Positions 14,591 through 25,646 of a stretch of 64,000 nucleotides of DNA are shown one piece after another (the first letter of the stretch is position 1; each line of letters opens with the position of its first letter). Where the stretch lies: contig JAQYTG010000002.1 in NCBI GenBank assembly GCA_028724905.1, positions 62,001 through 126,000 on the forward strand. Reading direction: 5' to 3'. A program made the position numbers and the translations under genes. The stretch is from Actinomycetaceae bacterium. GTDB lineage: Bacteria; Actinomycetota; Actinomycetes; Actinomycetales; Actinomycetaceae. The notes beneath the pieces were generated by a model. It did not search any database. It saw nothing but the letters and a program-made list of their open reading frames with translations, and was not told the DNA's origin.

Positions 14591-16924
14591 TCAAGCTGCT
14601 ACCTGCGTGACGCTGAGCCGGCCAATGCTGGTGGAGAAATCTTTATCTCCCACCACGTACAGCACATCTTTCAGACCCAGCCACCACGGCTCATATTGCA
14701 GCCGCTCGTTGAGGTCGATGAGTTCGTCCATGTGGCTGACGGGGAACGTCTGGATATTGCCGTCATGCTGGCCAACAAACATATAGCGCACTTTGCCGGT
14801 GGTGATCTCCTCGTCGATCATGTCGATAGCCTGAGCCACCATTCGCACAGCCAGAGCGCGGTCGAACGGGGAAGGATTTCCCCCTTGCTGCATATGGCCT
14901 AAGATAGCGGTGCGTACGTCGAAGAGTTCCCCGCCCTCCTGCTCGAAAATCCTGCGCATCAGATCTGCCGTGTAGTTAGTGGAGGCATCCTCGTTTTTGA
15001 CCACCAGATAGAGGTGGCGTCCGTTGGCAAACGATTCCACCATACGCGCTGCATCGCGGGCTAAACCAGCGAGCGTGATGCCGTCTTCGTAGAGATACAC
15101 CTGCTCTGCTCCGGTGGCGATCGCGCTCATCAGCGCCAGATATCCGCATTTGCGCCCCATCGTTTCAGCCACGAAGCAGCGCTGTGACGCCGAGGCGCTC
15201 TGGCGAATCCGGTCGAGTACTTCAGTATTGTTGTTCAAGGCGGTATCTGCGCCGATAGCTAGCTCTGATCCTGGGAGATTGTTGTCGATAGAGGCGGGCA
15301 CGCAGACGATCGGAATTTTGAACGCGGGGTAGCGATCGCGCTGCGAACGCATATCAAACACCATCTTGTATCCCTTAAATCCGCCGATCATAATGAGCGC
15401 ATCAAGCTGGAAGTTCTCGATCTGGCGTGCCAGGGCATAGTACTCATCTATCTCCGGAATAGTGCGCCGCGTGCCGAGCATGGCTCCGCCATCCTCAGCC
15501 CATCCCTCGACGTCCGCCCAGCCGAGTTCGTGGACGTTTCCCTCCAGCAGCCCCATGAAGCCGCCCTCGATTCCCAGCATCGTGAAGCCGCGATCAATGC
15601 CGAGCTTCACTGCCGCACGGGCAGCAGGATTCATCCCAGGGGCGAGTCCGCCTGCGTGCAAAATTCCCACGCGCGGAGATTTTCCGTCCGCCCGTGGAGC
15701 TCTGCGAGCCGTCGGGGCGCTCAAGGTGTGGAAGACGTCGATCATCTGGCGGTAGCCCTCACCGCGTGAAGCCACAGCCTCATCCCACAGACCGTTGGCA
15801 AGGTAGTCTTTCACGGCGCGAGTTTTCTTGATCGTCTCCATCATCGGAAGCAGCACCAGTCGATTGTGACGCACCCCGACGATCATCGGCTCAGTGGATT
15901 CTGTGGCAGTGATCATCTCGTGTGCGGCAGTGTAGCCCAGCAGCGTGCTCATCCAGCGGTCGTACGCCGAGGGAGTGCCCCCGCGTTGTACGTGCCCCAA
16001 CGCCGTCACTCTCGCCTCTTCCCCGAGCTTGTCCATAAGCACTTGCTCCACCTGGGTGGCGGTGATTTTGTTGCCGTGGCGATCCGTGGCACCCTCGGCC
16101 ACGATGACCAGCGAATCGCGCCTGCCGTTCTCGCGCCCCTCCTTGAGCTTGGCACACATGGCATCTTCCCAGCCGTCTTCTGGGGGGAGTTCGGGGATGA
16201 ACACGTAGTCGCATCCGCCGGCGATGGCGCTCATCAGTGCCAGATAGCCACACCGGCGTCCCATCACTTCAATCACGAATGTGCGCTGGTGTGAGGCCGC
16301 CGTGGAGGAGATAGCGTCGACGGCCTCGATAATGCGGTGCAGAGCAGAATCGGCGCCCACCGTCATATCTGTGCCGACGAGGTCGTTGTCGATGGAGCCT
16401 ACTACACCGGCAATGTGCAGGCGGCGGTGGGCGTCAGCCTGGGCAGTAGTAATCTCTCCATCGGAGACGAGCTCATTGAGGAGCTCTGGCCAGAGGGCGC
16501 GCAGTTCGTCTGCGCCGGAGAGAGTGCCATCGCCGCCGATAATCACCAGCCGATCAATGCCAGCCTGGACGAGGTTGTGTACGGCTTTCTTGATACCGCT
16601 GCGCTGGCGAAATTCATCGGAGCGGGCGGTGCCGATGGCCGTGCCGCCCTGGGCGAGAATACCTGACACGCTGTGCCAAGAAGCCGCCTCAATCAGATCG
16701 CCGCCTTCTACTGCTCCTTTCCATCCCTCTCGGATGGTGAACGGCTGAGCCCCCTCGTGGATAGCTGTGCGCACCACGGCACGCACCACGGCGTTCATTC
16801 CCTGGGCGTCGCCCCCTGAGGTGAGCACCCCAATTTTTACGCCTGCGGCAGCCGCAGGGTGAGCCGAATCAGGGCTGGGATTGCCCTGTGGTGACGCGCT
16901 CAGGGTTTCCTCGGAATCAGACAT
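14591..16924 (-). CDS. pfkA: 6-phosphofructokinase, eukaryote-type tandem fusion
   Basis: Phosphorylates fructose 6-phosphate in glycolysis. The 777 residues hold two PFK units in one chain, as in fungal and animal enzymes. The N-half (about 29-400) is catalytic: TSGGDAQGMN, GTARSDEF, GGDGTLSGAD, SIDND (177-181) and MGRRCG. GGDGT with a following Gly suggests ATP rather than pyrophosphate as donor. The C-half (about 417-770) keeps the fold but is altered: GGFKGYK (514-520) replaces GGDGT, much like GGFEAY in eukaryotic C-halves, and SIDNN replaces SIDND. It is probably an allosteric half. The ATG at 16924 has GAGGAGGC 5 nt upstream. Confidence 0.92.
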   Translation of the reverse strand: MSDSEETLSASPQGNPSPDSAHPAAAAGVKIGVLTSGGDAQGMNAVVRAVVRTAIHEGAQPFTIREGWKGAVEGGDLIEAASWHSVSGILAQGGTAIGTARSDEFRQRSGIKKAVHNLVQAGIDRLVIIGGDGTLSGADELRALWPELLNELVSDGEITTAQADAHRRLHIAGVVGSIDNDLVGTDMTVGADSALHRIIEAVDAISSTAASHQRTFVIEVMGRRCGYLALMSAIAGGCDYVFIPELPPEDGWEDAMCAKLKEGRENGRRDSLVIVAEGATDRHGNKITATQVEQVLMDKLGEEARVTALGHVQRGGTPSAYDRWMSTLLGYTAAHEMITATESTEPMIVGVRHNRLVLLPMMETIKKTRAVKDYLANGLWDEAVASRGEGYRQMIDVFHTLSAPTARRAPRADGKSPRVGILHAGGLAPGMNPAARAAVKLGIDRGFTMLGIEGGFMGLLEGNVHELGWADVEGWAEDGGAMLGTRRTIPEIDEYYALARQIENFQLDALIMIGGFKGYKMVFDMRSQRDRYPAFKIPIVCVPASIDNNLPGSELAIGADTALNNNTEVLDRIRQSASASQRCFVAETMGRKCGYLALMSAIATGAEQVYLYEDGITLAGLARDAARMVESFANGRHLYLVVKNEDASTNYTADLMRRIFEQEGGELFDVRTAILGHMQQGGNPSPFDRALAVRMVAQAIDMIDEEITTGKVRYMFVGQHDGNIQTFPVSHMDELIDLNERLQYEPWWLGLKDVLYVVGDKDFSTSIGRLSVTQVAA

Positions 16925-17412
16925 GGAGCCTCCTCGTCTCATCTCTACATTCACTTACCACCAGTCTAGGCGATGAATGCAATGTGCGTTTCGGTATGTC
17001 GAAATGTGCCGCTGCGAGCGCCAACGTGGTGTGAAGCATGGATGCGATCAATCGCGGATCGTCGTTGCTTTGTGTAGTGTGCCGCACGTGTTTTGTGTAG
17101 TGTGCCGCACGTGTTTTGTGAGGTGTAGTGCACGTTGCCGGATGCCGTCACCCGTTACGCGCACGCAACCGCCCTGCGTATCGGTCTATTTGATTGCCGT
17201 CACCCGCAGATGTACGCCGCCCGCCATCTGATCGTGTGCCCGTCACGCCAGCATTGGTACGTCACGCCACTTTGTACGTCATGCCGACGTCTACCCGTTA
17301 CCTGGCCGTGTGTACGCCATCGTGTGCCCGTCACCGCACTATACACGGGATATGGGAGGCTGCTGCTCCAGCCGCTACCATAGGTATGTACTTATATGCC
17401 TAGGAGGTATTC
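16925..17412. repeat. Gene-free divergent gap between pfk and pgi
   Basis: A 23-bp unit is repeated exactly at 17069-17091 and 17092-17114, with a third partial copy after it. From about 17140 to 17340 words such as 'cgtcacgcca' and 'tgtacgcc' recur without fixed period. No gene is seen. The pgi promoter must lie here, but I cannot place it with confidence. Confidence 0.6.
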
Positions 17413-19098
17413 GTGAATCTTGTTGATGCAACTCAAACTCCTGCGTGGGCTTGGCTTGGCCAGCTACGCGACAGCTTGAATGTGGACTTCCGCAGTTGGT
17501 TTGCGGCCGATCCGGAGCGGGCTCAGCGTTTGAGTTTCCGCGCGGGGGACCTTTTCGTGGATATGAGCAAAACTTATCTGACGGATGATATTAAAGCAGC
17601 CCTGCTGCAGCTTGCCGATCAGGTGGGAATTGCTCAGCGGCGCGAAGCGATGTTTCGTGGAGAACGCATTAACGTCACTGAACATCGCTCAGTTTTGCAC
17701 ACGGCATTGCGTCAGCCCCCCGCTGCACTGGAAGGCGATCATCTCACCGTGGATGGTCAAGACGTGACGGTAGATGTGCGTTCGGTGCTTGAGCGCATTT
17801 ATGCATTCGCCCGCGAGGTGAGATCCGGACGTTGGTTGGGCAGCAGCGGAAAGCCGATTCGCACAGTGGTGAATATCGGCATTGGCGGCTCTGATCTCGG
17901 GCCAGTTATGGCCTATGAAGCGTTGAAACCGTATGTGCAGCAGGGGTTGGAATGCCGGTTTGTGTCTAATATCGACCCGACGGATATCACCGAGACTCTC
18001 AAAGGGGCTAATCCCGAGACGACGCTCTTCATTGTGGCATCCAAGACCTTTACGACGGCTGAGACGATCACCAATGCCAAGCAGGCGCGCGGGTGGCTCT
18101 TGGATGGACTCAAAGCTCACGGGGTGATACATGATGATGAAGCGGCCTTGACGGCGGCCGTAGCTCAGCATTTCGTGGCGGTCTCCACAAATCTGGAGAA
18201 AGTGGCGGAATTTGGTATCGATCCGCGCAATGCCTTCGGCTTCTGGGATTGGGTTGGCGGCCGTTATTCGGTGGATTCGGCGGTGGGGCTCAGCCTTGCC
18301 CTCGCTATTGGGCCGGATAATTTTGAGGAGTTCCTCGCCGGTTTCCGCGCTATGGATGAGCATTTCCGCACCGCACCTGCGCAGGAAAATGTGCCGCTGC
18401 TCATGGGCTTGCTCAACGTCTTCTACACCAACTTTTTGGGTGCGGCCACGCACGCGGTGTTGCCCTACTCGCAGTTGCTCCACCGTTTTCCGGCTTATCT
18501 CCAGCAGCTCACGATGGAGAGTAACGGCAAGCGGGTGCGTCTCGATGGTTCAGACGTGACGAGCAGCACCGGTGAAGTGTGGTGGGGAGAGCCTGGCACC
18601 AACGGCCAGCACGCTTTCTATCAGCTCATTCACCAGGGGACGCAGCTGATTCCAGCTGATTTTATCGCCTTTGCCAACCCTGCTTATCCGCTCTCGTTTG
18701 ACGGGGTGGATCAGCATGAGCTGTTCCTCTCGAATTTCTTCGGGCAGACGGCTGCCTTGGCTTTTGGAAAGACTGCTGACGAGGTGCGCGCTGAGGGGAC
18801 GCCAGAAGAGATCGTTTCGGCGCGAGTGTTCCCTGGCAATAAGCCAACAGTGTCGATTATGGCGCAGGCACTCACCCCGAAGACGCTGGGGGAGCTGATC
18901 GCTCTCTACGAGCACATCGTGTTTACCCAAGGCGTTGTGTGGGGAATTGACTCCTTCGATCAGTGGGGCGTGGAGCTCGGCAAACAGATGGCGCTTGCGC
19001 TCGCTCCAGCTATTAGCGGTGACGCCGATGCCCTGGCTGGGCAGGATGCTTCCACCCAACAGCTCATCAGTTTCTATCGGGCGCATCGCGTGAAGTAG
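17413..19098 (+). CDS. pgi: Glucose-6-phosphate isomerase
   Basis: Interconverts glucose 6-phosphate and fructose 6-phosphate. The 561-residue length is normal for the long bacterial form. Motifs are [18 protein letters not shown] and [14 protein letters not shown] (sugar-phosphate binding), the signature [20 protein letters not shown], and the C-terminal [13 protein letters not shown] with the catalytic Lys. The start is GTG at 17413 with AGGAGG 6 nt upstream. It is divergent from pfk, so the first two committed glycolytic steps sit side by side. Confidence 0.96.
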   Translation: MNLVDATQTPAWAWLGQLRDSLNVDFRSWFAADPERAQRLSFRAGDLFVDMSKTYLTDDIKAALLQLADQVGIAQRREAMFRGERINVTEHRSVLHTALRQPPAALEGDHLTVDGQDVTVDVRSVLERIYAFAREVRSGRWLGSSGKPIRTVVNIGIGGSDLGPVMAYEALKPYVQQGLECRFVSNIDPTDITETLKGANPETTLFIVASKTFTTAETITNAKQARGWLLDGLKAHGVIHDDEAALTAAVAQHFVAVSTNLEKVAEFGIDPRNAFGFWDWVGGRYSVDSAVGLSLALAIGPDNFEEFLAGFRAMDEHFRTAPAQENVPLLMGLLNVFYTNFLGAATHAVLPYSQLLHRFPAYLQQLTMESNGKRVRLDGSDVTSSTGEVWWGEPGTNGQHAFYQLIHQGTQLIPADFIAFANPAYPLSFDGVDQHELFLSNFFGQTAALAFGKTADEVRAEGTPEEIVSARVFPGNKPTVSIMAQALTPKTLGELIALYEHIVFTQGVVWGIDSFDQWGVELGKQMALALAPAISGDADALAGQDASTQQLISFYRAHRVK

Positions 19099-20604
<1,506 letters not shown>

Positions 20605-20650
20605 TTTGTCTGACGTTGCTAGCGAGCCACGGCTGCGCTGGCAACTGCCA

Positions 20651-20693
20651 AAGTGGCGTGGCCTAGCAAGTACATCGCTAGGCCACGCCACTT
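20651..20693. terminator. Bidirectional terminator of mdh and argD
   Basis: A perfect 17-bp stem (20651-20667 with 20677-20693) and a 9-nt loop lie between the convergent genes mdh and argD. No T-run follows, as is common in actinobacteria. Confidence 0.75.
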
Positions 20694-20741
20694 CTATAGC
20701 TATGCCCAATAGCTGCGTCGATTCATGCATTTCAGCGCCGT

Positions 20742-20802
20742 AGGTCACGTGGGGTTCCTGTTCGAGCTTCTTCAACGCGTGGCGCTGTGTCCCATGTGAC
20801 CT
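20742..20802. repeat. 12-bp inverted repeat with long loop
   Basis: Arms 20742-20753 and 20791-20802 pair with one wobble position around a 37-nt loop. It lies just past the 3' end of argD. A word 'gcgtggcgctgtg' occurs twice nearby (about 20778 and 20830). Confidence 0.35.
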
Positions 20803-20878
20803 GCGCCTGAGCTGTACCTCACATGACGTGTGCGTGGCGCTGTGCTCCCGTGGCGTTTTGGTGCGTAGCACGTTCCTG

Positions 20879-22186
20879 TCAGCGTGCGCAGGCAGCTTTG
20901 AGCACGCTGATTGCCTGGGCAAGTAGCTCCATTGGGATGTTGAGAGCGGGGAGCAGGCGCACTTTCTCTTTGGCCGTGAGTATCAGCACCCCTGCGTCTT
21001 GGCAGGCGGCCACAATATCGGTGGCCGGTTTTTCAGTGCTCACGCCGAGCATCAATCCCATGCCGGAAACGCCCGTGACGCCAGGAGCTCCCTCTAGTTC
21101 GGAGCGAATATATGCTTCGCGTGCCAGTACTCCAGCCAAGAGATCGTCGTCAATGCGTTCAATCACGTTGAGAGAGCCGGCGCAGATTGCTGGATTGGCT
21201 CCGAAAGTCGTGGCGTGATCGCCAGGTGTCAGCACACCCTCTACCCGCTCCGCCAGCAGCGCCGCCGAGAGCGGAAGCCCGCCGCCGATCCCTTTTGCCG
21301 TTGTCACGATGTCTGGATGTAGGCCGTAGCGTTGGAAAGCGTAGAGCGCTCCGGTGCGGCCATTGCCGGTCTGCACTTCGTCAATCATTAAAAGCACATC
21401 ATTCGCTGTGCACCACTGCTCCAAGGCGTGTACGTATTCCGAGCTGAGTACTTTGATTCCGCCCTCCCCCTGAATGAGTTCGATGAGAATGCCGGCGAGA
21501 GGAGTGGCTGCGTGTGCCCGCTCTAGTGCGGCTATGCCATCGGCGGCACTCACCTGCACGAAGCCAGCGGTGAGTGGCTGGAAGAGCTCGTGATAGTGGC
21601 TTTGGCCGGTGGCAGCCAGAGCGCTAAGAGTGCGGCCGTGGAAGCTGTCGGCGAGGGTGAGGATAGTGTGGCGGACAGGGAACCCATCGGAGGCAAGGCC
21701 GTGGCGGTCAGCTGCGTATTTTCGTGCCACTTTGAATGCCGTTTCGTTGGCTTCAGCTCCGGAATTGGCGAAGAAGACCTTACTCATCCCCGTGCGCTCG
21801 CACAACAGCTTTGCCAGCTTAGCTGGGGGGTTGGTGTAATACAGGTTGCTGGTGTGAGCTACTTTCCCAAGCTGTGCCGTCACCGCTTGTACCCATTGCT
21901 CGTCGCATATTCCCAGGCCGTTGACGGCAATTCCAGTGCCTAGGTCAATGTATTCGCGACCGGTCTCATCGCAGACGATGGATCCGTGTCCGCTGGCAAT
22001 GGTGAGTGGAAAGCGCCCGTACGTGTGAGCAATATAGCGCTCGGTGAGTTCCCGTGCATCGCGGGGTTCTTTTTGTGCGCTGGTATGTGTGTTGTGTCCA
22101 CTCTCAGGTGCTTGAGATGCGCCGCCGTGCCCGTTTTGGGTGCCGGTATGCGCTGTCGATTCTGTAGCTGTCGCTTCAGCGGTCAT
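20879..22186 (-). CDS. argD: Acetylornithine aminotransferase
   Basis: PLP enzyme of arginine synthesis converting N-acetylglutamate semialdehyde to N-acetylornithine. The 435 residues carry FFANSGAEANETAFK, SFHGRTLSALAATG, LIQGEGG, MIDEVQTGNGRTG and TTAKGIGGG with the PLP Lys. The ATG at 22186 has AGGAGAAC upstream and overlaps the end of argB, which implies translational coupling. An open stretch of 17 more codons lies inside argB and is rejected. The first 40 residues are rich in Thr, Ala and His and not conserved. It is the last gene of argC-J-B-D. argF, argG, argH and argR are not in the window. Confidence 0.95.
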   Translation of the reverse strand: MTAEATATESTAHTGTQNGHGGASQAPESGHNTHTSAQKEPRDARELTERYIAHTYGRFPLTIASGHGSIVCDETGREYIDLGTGIAVNGLGICDEQWVQAVTAQLGKVAHTSNLYYTNPPAKLAKLLCERTGMSKVFFANSGAEANETAFKVARKYAADRHGLASDGFPVRHTILTLADSFHGRTLSALAATGQSHYHELFQPLTAGFVQVSAADGIAALERAHAATPLAGILIELIQGEGGIKVLSSEYVHALEQWCTANDVLLMIDEVQTGNGRTGALYAFQRYGLHPDIVTTAKGIGGGLPLSAALLAERVEGVLTPGDHATTFGANPAICAGSLNVIERIDDDLLAGVLAREAYIRSELEGAPGVTGVSGMGLMLGVSTEKPATDIVAACQDAGVLILTAKEKVRLLPALNIPMELLAQAISVLKAACAR

Positions 22187-23045
22187 GATGTTCTCCTCTG
22201 ATCCATGTGCCAACGCCTTGATTAGTGAGCAGTTCAACGATGATGGAGTGGGCTGCTGTACCGTCCATAATGACGACGTTTTTCACGCCCCACCCAATCG
22301 CTTTCGTGGCGAATTCAACTTTCGGAATCATTCCACCGCTGATAATTCCCTGTTCACGTAAATGTTCCGCATCACTGACGGAGATATTGGTGATCAGCGA
22401 TGTGGGGTCGTTTTTGTCGCGGAGAATACCGGCGATATCCGTCATGAAAATGAGCCGCTCTGCGTTGAGAGCTCCGGCGATATGTGCGGCAGCCACATCC
22501 CCATTGACGTTGTAGGTATGGCCGAAAGCGTCAGTGGCAATCGTGGAAATCACGGGGATATATCCGCCAGCGAGTACATCGAGAATTGGCTGTGTGTTTA
22601 CGTGCGTAATCTCTCCGACGTAGCCTAGCTGGGGGTCTTTCTGCTCGGCTTCGAGCATCCGCGCGTCAATCCCCGAGAGTCCGATCGCATGCCCGCCTTT
22701 CATCTCTAAAAGTTGCACCAGATGTTTATTCACTTTGCCAGCTAAAACCATTTGTACAATGTCGATGGTCTCCTGATCGGTGACGCGCAGGCCATTGACG
22801 AAATGCGGCTGCTTCCCCACCTGCTTCATCAGGGCGTTGATGTCTGGCCCGCCGCCGTGCACGAGTACAATCTTGACGCCGATCAGCCACAGCAGCGCCA
22901 CATCTTCCATCACTTGCAGCTGCAAATCTGGGTCTTTCATAGCGTTTCCGCCGTATTTCACCACCACGATCTTTCCGGTGTAACGACGGATATAGGGGAG
23001 CGCTTGAGTGAGTACTTCAGCGCGTTCAAAAGCATCGAGTGCCAT
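22176..23045 (-). CDS. argB: Acetylglutamate kinase
   Basis: Phosphorylates N-acetylglutamate, usually the step inhibited by arginine. The 289 residues show VVVKYGGNAMKD, VLVHGGGPDINALM, RVTDQETIDIVQMVL, YNVNGDVAAAHIA and GGMIPKVEFA. The N-terminal helix ERAEVLTQALPYIRRYTGK is of the kind seen in arginine-sensitive hexameric enzymes, so feedback control is plausible but not proven. The ATG at 23045 has AAGGAGAC upstream. It lies 56 bp after argJ, and that gap contains a repeated word 'ggttggcgatgtg'. Confidence 0.96.
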   Translation of the reverse strand: MALDAFERAEVLTQALPYIRRYTGKIVVVKYGGNAMKDPDLQLQVMEDVALLWLIGVKIVLVHGGGPDINALMKQVGKQPHFVNGLRVTDQETIDIVQMVLAGKVNKHLVQLLEMKGGHAIGLSGIDARMLEAEQKDPQLGYVGEITHVNTQPILDVLAGGYIPVISTIATDAFGHTYNVNGDVAAAHIAGALNAERLIFMTDIAGILRDKNDPTSLITNISVSDAEHLREQGIISGGMIPKVEFATKAIGWGVKNVVIMDGTAAHSIIVELLTNQGVGTWIRGEHHDR

Positions 23046-23101
23046 TGTGTCTCCTTTGGTGGTGTGGTTGGCGATGTGCTTATGGGTGGTTGGCGATGTG
23101 T

Positions 23102-24343
23102 CTATGAGCGGTAGTCGCCATTGATATGCACGTAATCGTAGGTGAGGTCGCATCCCCACGCAGTGGCGCTGGCGGAGCCATCTGAGAGGGCTACGCGGAT
23201 GGTGATCTCTTTTTCCAGCAGGATTTCTTTGGCTTTTTCTTCAGAAAATCCCACTCCGACGCCCTGCTCACACACCGTGATAGATCCGGCGGCGCTCTCA
23301 AAAGACACACTAATGCCGTGAGGATCCACAGGTACGCCAGCATATCCGAGGGCACACAGCACTCTGCCCCAGTTTGCATCGGCGCCAAACATCGCCGTTT
23401 TCACCAGACTGGAGGTGATCACGGATTTGGCGAGAGCCTTGGCGGCTTCCTCGTTTGCCGCCCCCTCGACGGCACATTCAAGCAGCTTGGTGGCACCCTC
23501 GCCGTCACCGGCAATCAGCTTGCACAGGTGCATCGTGACGGTATTTAAGGCTTTCATAAACTCGTTAAAGTCTGCTCCCTCAGCTTCGATAGGGGTGTTT
23601 CCAGCGAGGCCGTTGGCGAGGATGGCTACGGTGTCGTTCGTGGATGTATCCCCATCGACGCTGGTCATATTGAAAGAGCTGCGCACGTCCGTGGAAAGTG
23701 CCTGCTGCAGCATCTGCGGGGAAATGGCGACGTCGGAGGTGATGAACACCAGCATGGTAGCCATATCTGGGTGGATCATGCCGCTGCCTTTGGCCATCGC
23801 TCCCAGAGAGCAGCGCACAGGGCCGTGCGCCCCTGATAGCTCAAAACTCACGGCCACTTCCTTGGCATGGGTGTCTGTCGTGAGGATTGCTTCGGCTGCG
23901 GCATGGGCGGCATCCGTGCTGGCATCGAGGGCGGATACTAGCTGTGGGATAGCCGTTACGATGGGCTGTGCATTGAGCGGTTCTCCGATCACTCCGGTGC
24001 TGGCTACCACAACGGCGTTGGTGTCAATGCCGAGTTCACGAGCTAAGGCGTCGCAGGTTTCCTGAGCTACAGCTTCACCCCCAGGGTTGCAGGTGTTGGC
24101 GTTGCCAGAGTTACACAGGATCGCGCTCGCATAGCCACCGGATGCTGCTAGGTGGGCTTTGGTGACGGCAATCGGCGCGCCTTGTACGAGGTTGCGGGTG
24201 TAGACGGCTGCCGCTGCCGCCGGCACCGAACTGGTGAGCAGGGCAAGATCTCTCTTGGAGCGGTTTTTGCGGATTCCGGCGTGCATTCCAGCAGCGCTAA
24301 AGCCCGCAGCGGCGCAGACGCCGCCGTCAATAAGAGTGATCAT
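23102..24343 (-). CDS. argJ: Glutamate N-acetyltransferase / amino-acid acetyltransferase
   Basis: Moves the acetyl group from N-acetylornithine to glutamate, making the acetyl cycle. The 413-residue precursor self-cleaves before Thr196 in GSGMIHPDMATML, giving the alpha and beta chains. Other motifs are LCNSGNANTCNPGG, STGVIGEPLN, SVDGDTSTNDT and GADANWGRVLCALGY. Whether it also uses acetyl-CoA cannot be decided from sequence. The ATG at 24343 has GAGG 6 nt upstream. It is separated from argC by about 310 bp, long for one operon. Confidence 0.95.
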   Translation of the reverse strand: MITLIDGGVCAAAGFSAAGMHAGIRKNRSKRDLALLTSSVPAAAAAVYTRNLVQGAPIAVTKAHLAASGGYASAILCNSGNANTCNPGGEAVAQETCDALARELGIDTNAVVVASTGVIGEPLNAQPIVTAIPQLVSALDASTDAAHAAAEAILTTDTHAKEVAVSFELSGAHGPVRCSLGAMAKGSGMIHPDMATMLVFITSDVAISPQMLQQALSTDVRSSFNMTSVDGDTSTNDTVAILANGLAGNTPIEAEGADFNEFMKALNTVTMHLCKLIAGDGEGATKLLECAVEGAANEEAAKALAKSVITSSLVKTAMFGADANWGRVLCALGYAGVPVDPHGISVSFESAAGSITVCEQGVGVGFSEEKAKEILLEKEITIRVALSDGSASATAWGCDLTYDYVHINGDYRS

Positions 24344-24653
24344 ATATGCCTCATTTCACGGTCGAGATGATGGGAAATTCTCGGGCGCTGTGTGTGCTGC
24401 CGCGTGCACAGCTCGTAAACCCCCTCGGAACTGTTTATTATTCTGCCAGTTAATCGCGTATAGCGTCAGTTTGGATGCTGCACCAATCTGGAGTTGCCTG
24501 CACAAACTTGAGGCAGCCTTGGAGTGGCCTGGAGTAGCCCGAAATAGACAGTTGCTGATTGGTGATCGTCATGCTTGCCCAGGTGTGCGTTGAGGTGTTT
24601 CACATTCGCCCCTCTCAGCTGGCTAGCGTCTCTCAGTTGGTACACAGCATCTC
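24344..24653. repeat. Gap between argC and argJ with stop-spanning repeat
   Basis: No gene is seen in this gap of about 310 bp. On the plus strand the word 'ctctcag(c/t)tgg' starts at 24612, 24630 and 24651. The last copy contains the argC stop codon (complement of 24654-24656), so the 3' end of argC has been copied into the gap twice. Confidence 0.65.
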
Positions 24654-25646
24654 TCAGCTGGCATAGCGCAAGCCGGTGGTCTCGGGAGCTCCAATGGCGA
24701 TATTGAGATTTTGAATAGCCGCTCCAGATGCCCCCTTGCCCAGGTTGTCGCATCGCGCCACGAGCGTGAGTGGGGCTCCTGCGCTCTCTTGTTCGTCGGT
24801 GTGTACGCTGATGCTGAGATCATCGCGGCCGGCGAAGGCTGCGGCGTTGAGGAAACCAGATTCCGCGGTAGCTGAGATGCCAGCGGTGTCTACATGGATG
24901 AGTGGCTCACCAGCGTAATAGCCACTGTAAAGGTCGAGGATCTCACGGGCGCTCGTCGATAGTAAGCCGGCGGGGATAGGTACGATGACTTCGAGCCCTG
25001 CATAAAAATTAGCTACCACTGGCACGAATGTTGGGTGGGTGTGCAGCTGCGCTATCTGCATCATCTCCGGTATGTGTTTGTGGTGTTGGCCAAGTCCGTA
25101 GGCGCGCGGGGCGGCAAGCTGAGCGGCGGCGCTGGGCGCCTCATATTCGGCGATCATTTTTTTCCCACCGCCAGAGTAGCCTGTGAGGCTCATACAGGTG
25201 AGCGCAGCTGTGGCGGGTAGCACTCCGGCACTGACGAGTGGTGCTACGAGTGCGATAAAACCGCTCGCATGGCAGCCAGGGTTGGAAATTCTGCGGGAGT
25301 GGGCGAGCGCTGCACGTGCTCCGTGGATCTCGGGGAAGCCGTAGTCCCAGCCAGGGGCAGTGCGGTGGGCAGTCGAGGCGTCGATAATCACGGTGTGATC
25401 GTTCTCCACCAATGCGCTCGCCTCCAGTGCGGCAGCATCTGGCAGGCACAGAATGGCTACGTCGGCACTGTTGAGAGCTTCGGCGCGTGCTGATTCGTCT
25501 TTGCGCAGCGCTTCGGGCAGCGTGATGAGCTGAATATCGGGGCGTGATTGTAGTCGCTTCGCAATACGCAGGCCGGTGGTGCCAGAGCTTCCATCAATAA
25601 ACACGCTGCTAGGCTGGTGAGGATTGCGTTGCTCGGGGTGCCCCAT
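24654..25646 (-). CDS. argC: N-acetyl-gamma-glutamyl-phosphate reductase, type 2
   Basis: NADPH-dependent reductase, third step of arginine synthesis. At 330 residues with motifs FIDGSSGTTGLRI, IIDASTAHRTAPGWDYGFPE and SNPGCHASGF (catalytic Cys125) it looks like the short type-2 ArgC, common in Proteobacteria. The type-1 form is the one I expect in most actinobacteria. The ATG at 25646 has GGAGG 5 nt upstream. An in-frame ATG at 25658 lies just before that site. It is first in the operon, and two ARG-box-like sites lie 38-75 bp upstream. Confidence 0.92.
   Translation of the reverse strand: MGHPEQRNPHQPSSVFIDGSSGTTGLRIAKRLQSRPDIQLITLPEALRKDESARAEALNSADVAILCLPDAAALEASALVENDHTVIIDASTAHRTAPGWDYGFPEIHGARAALAHSRRISNPGCHASGFIALVAPLVSAGVLPATAALTCMSLTGYSGGGKKMIAEYEAPSAAAQLAAPRAYGLGQHHKHIPEMMQIAQLHTHPTFVPVVANFYAGLEVIVPIPAGLLSTSAREILDLYSGYYAGEPLIHVDTAGISATAESGFLNAAAFAGRDDLSISVHTDEQESAGAPLTLVARCDNLGKGASGAAIQNLNIAIGAPETTGLRYAS

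Noticed and set aside
20605..20878. tRNA gene between mdh and argD
   Set aside because: The strong stem there is a single 17-bp hairpin; no cloverleaf or T-loop 'GTTCGAATC'-type sequence is found here or elsewhere in the window.
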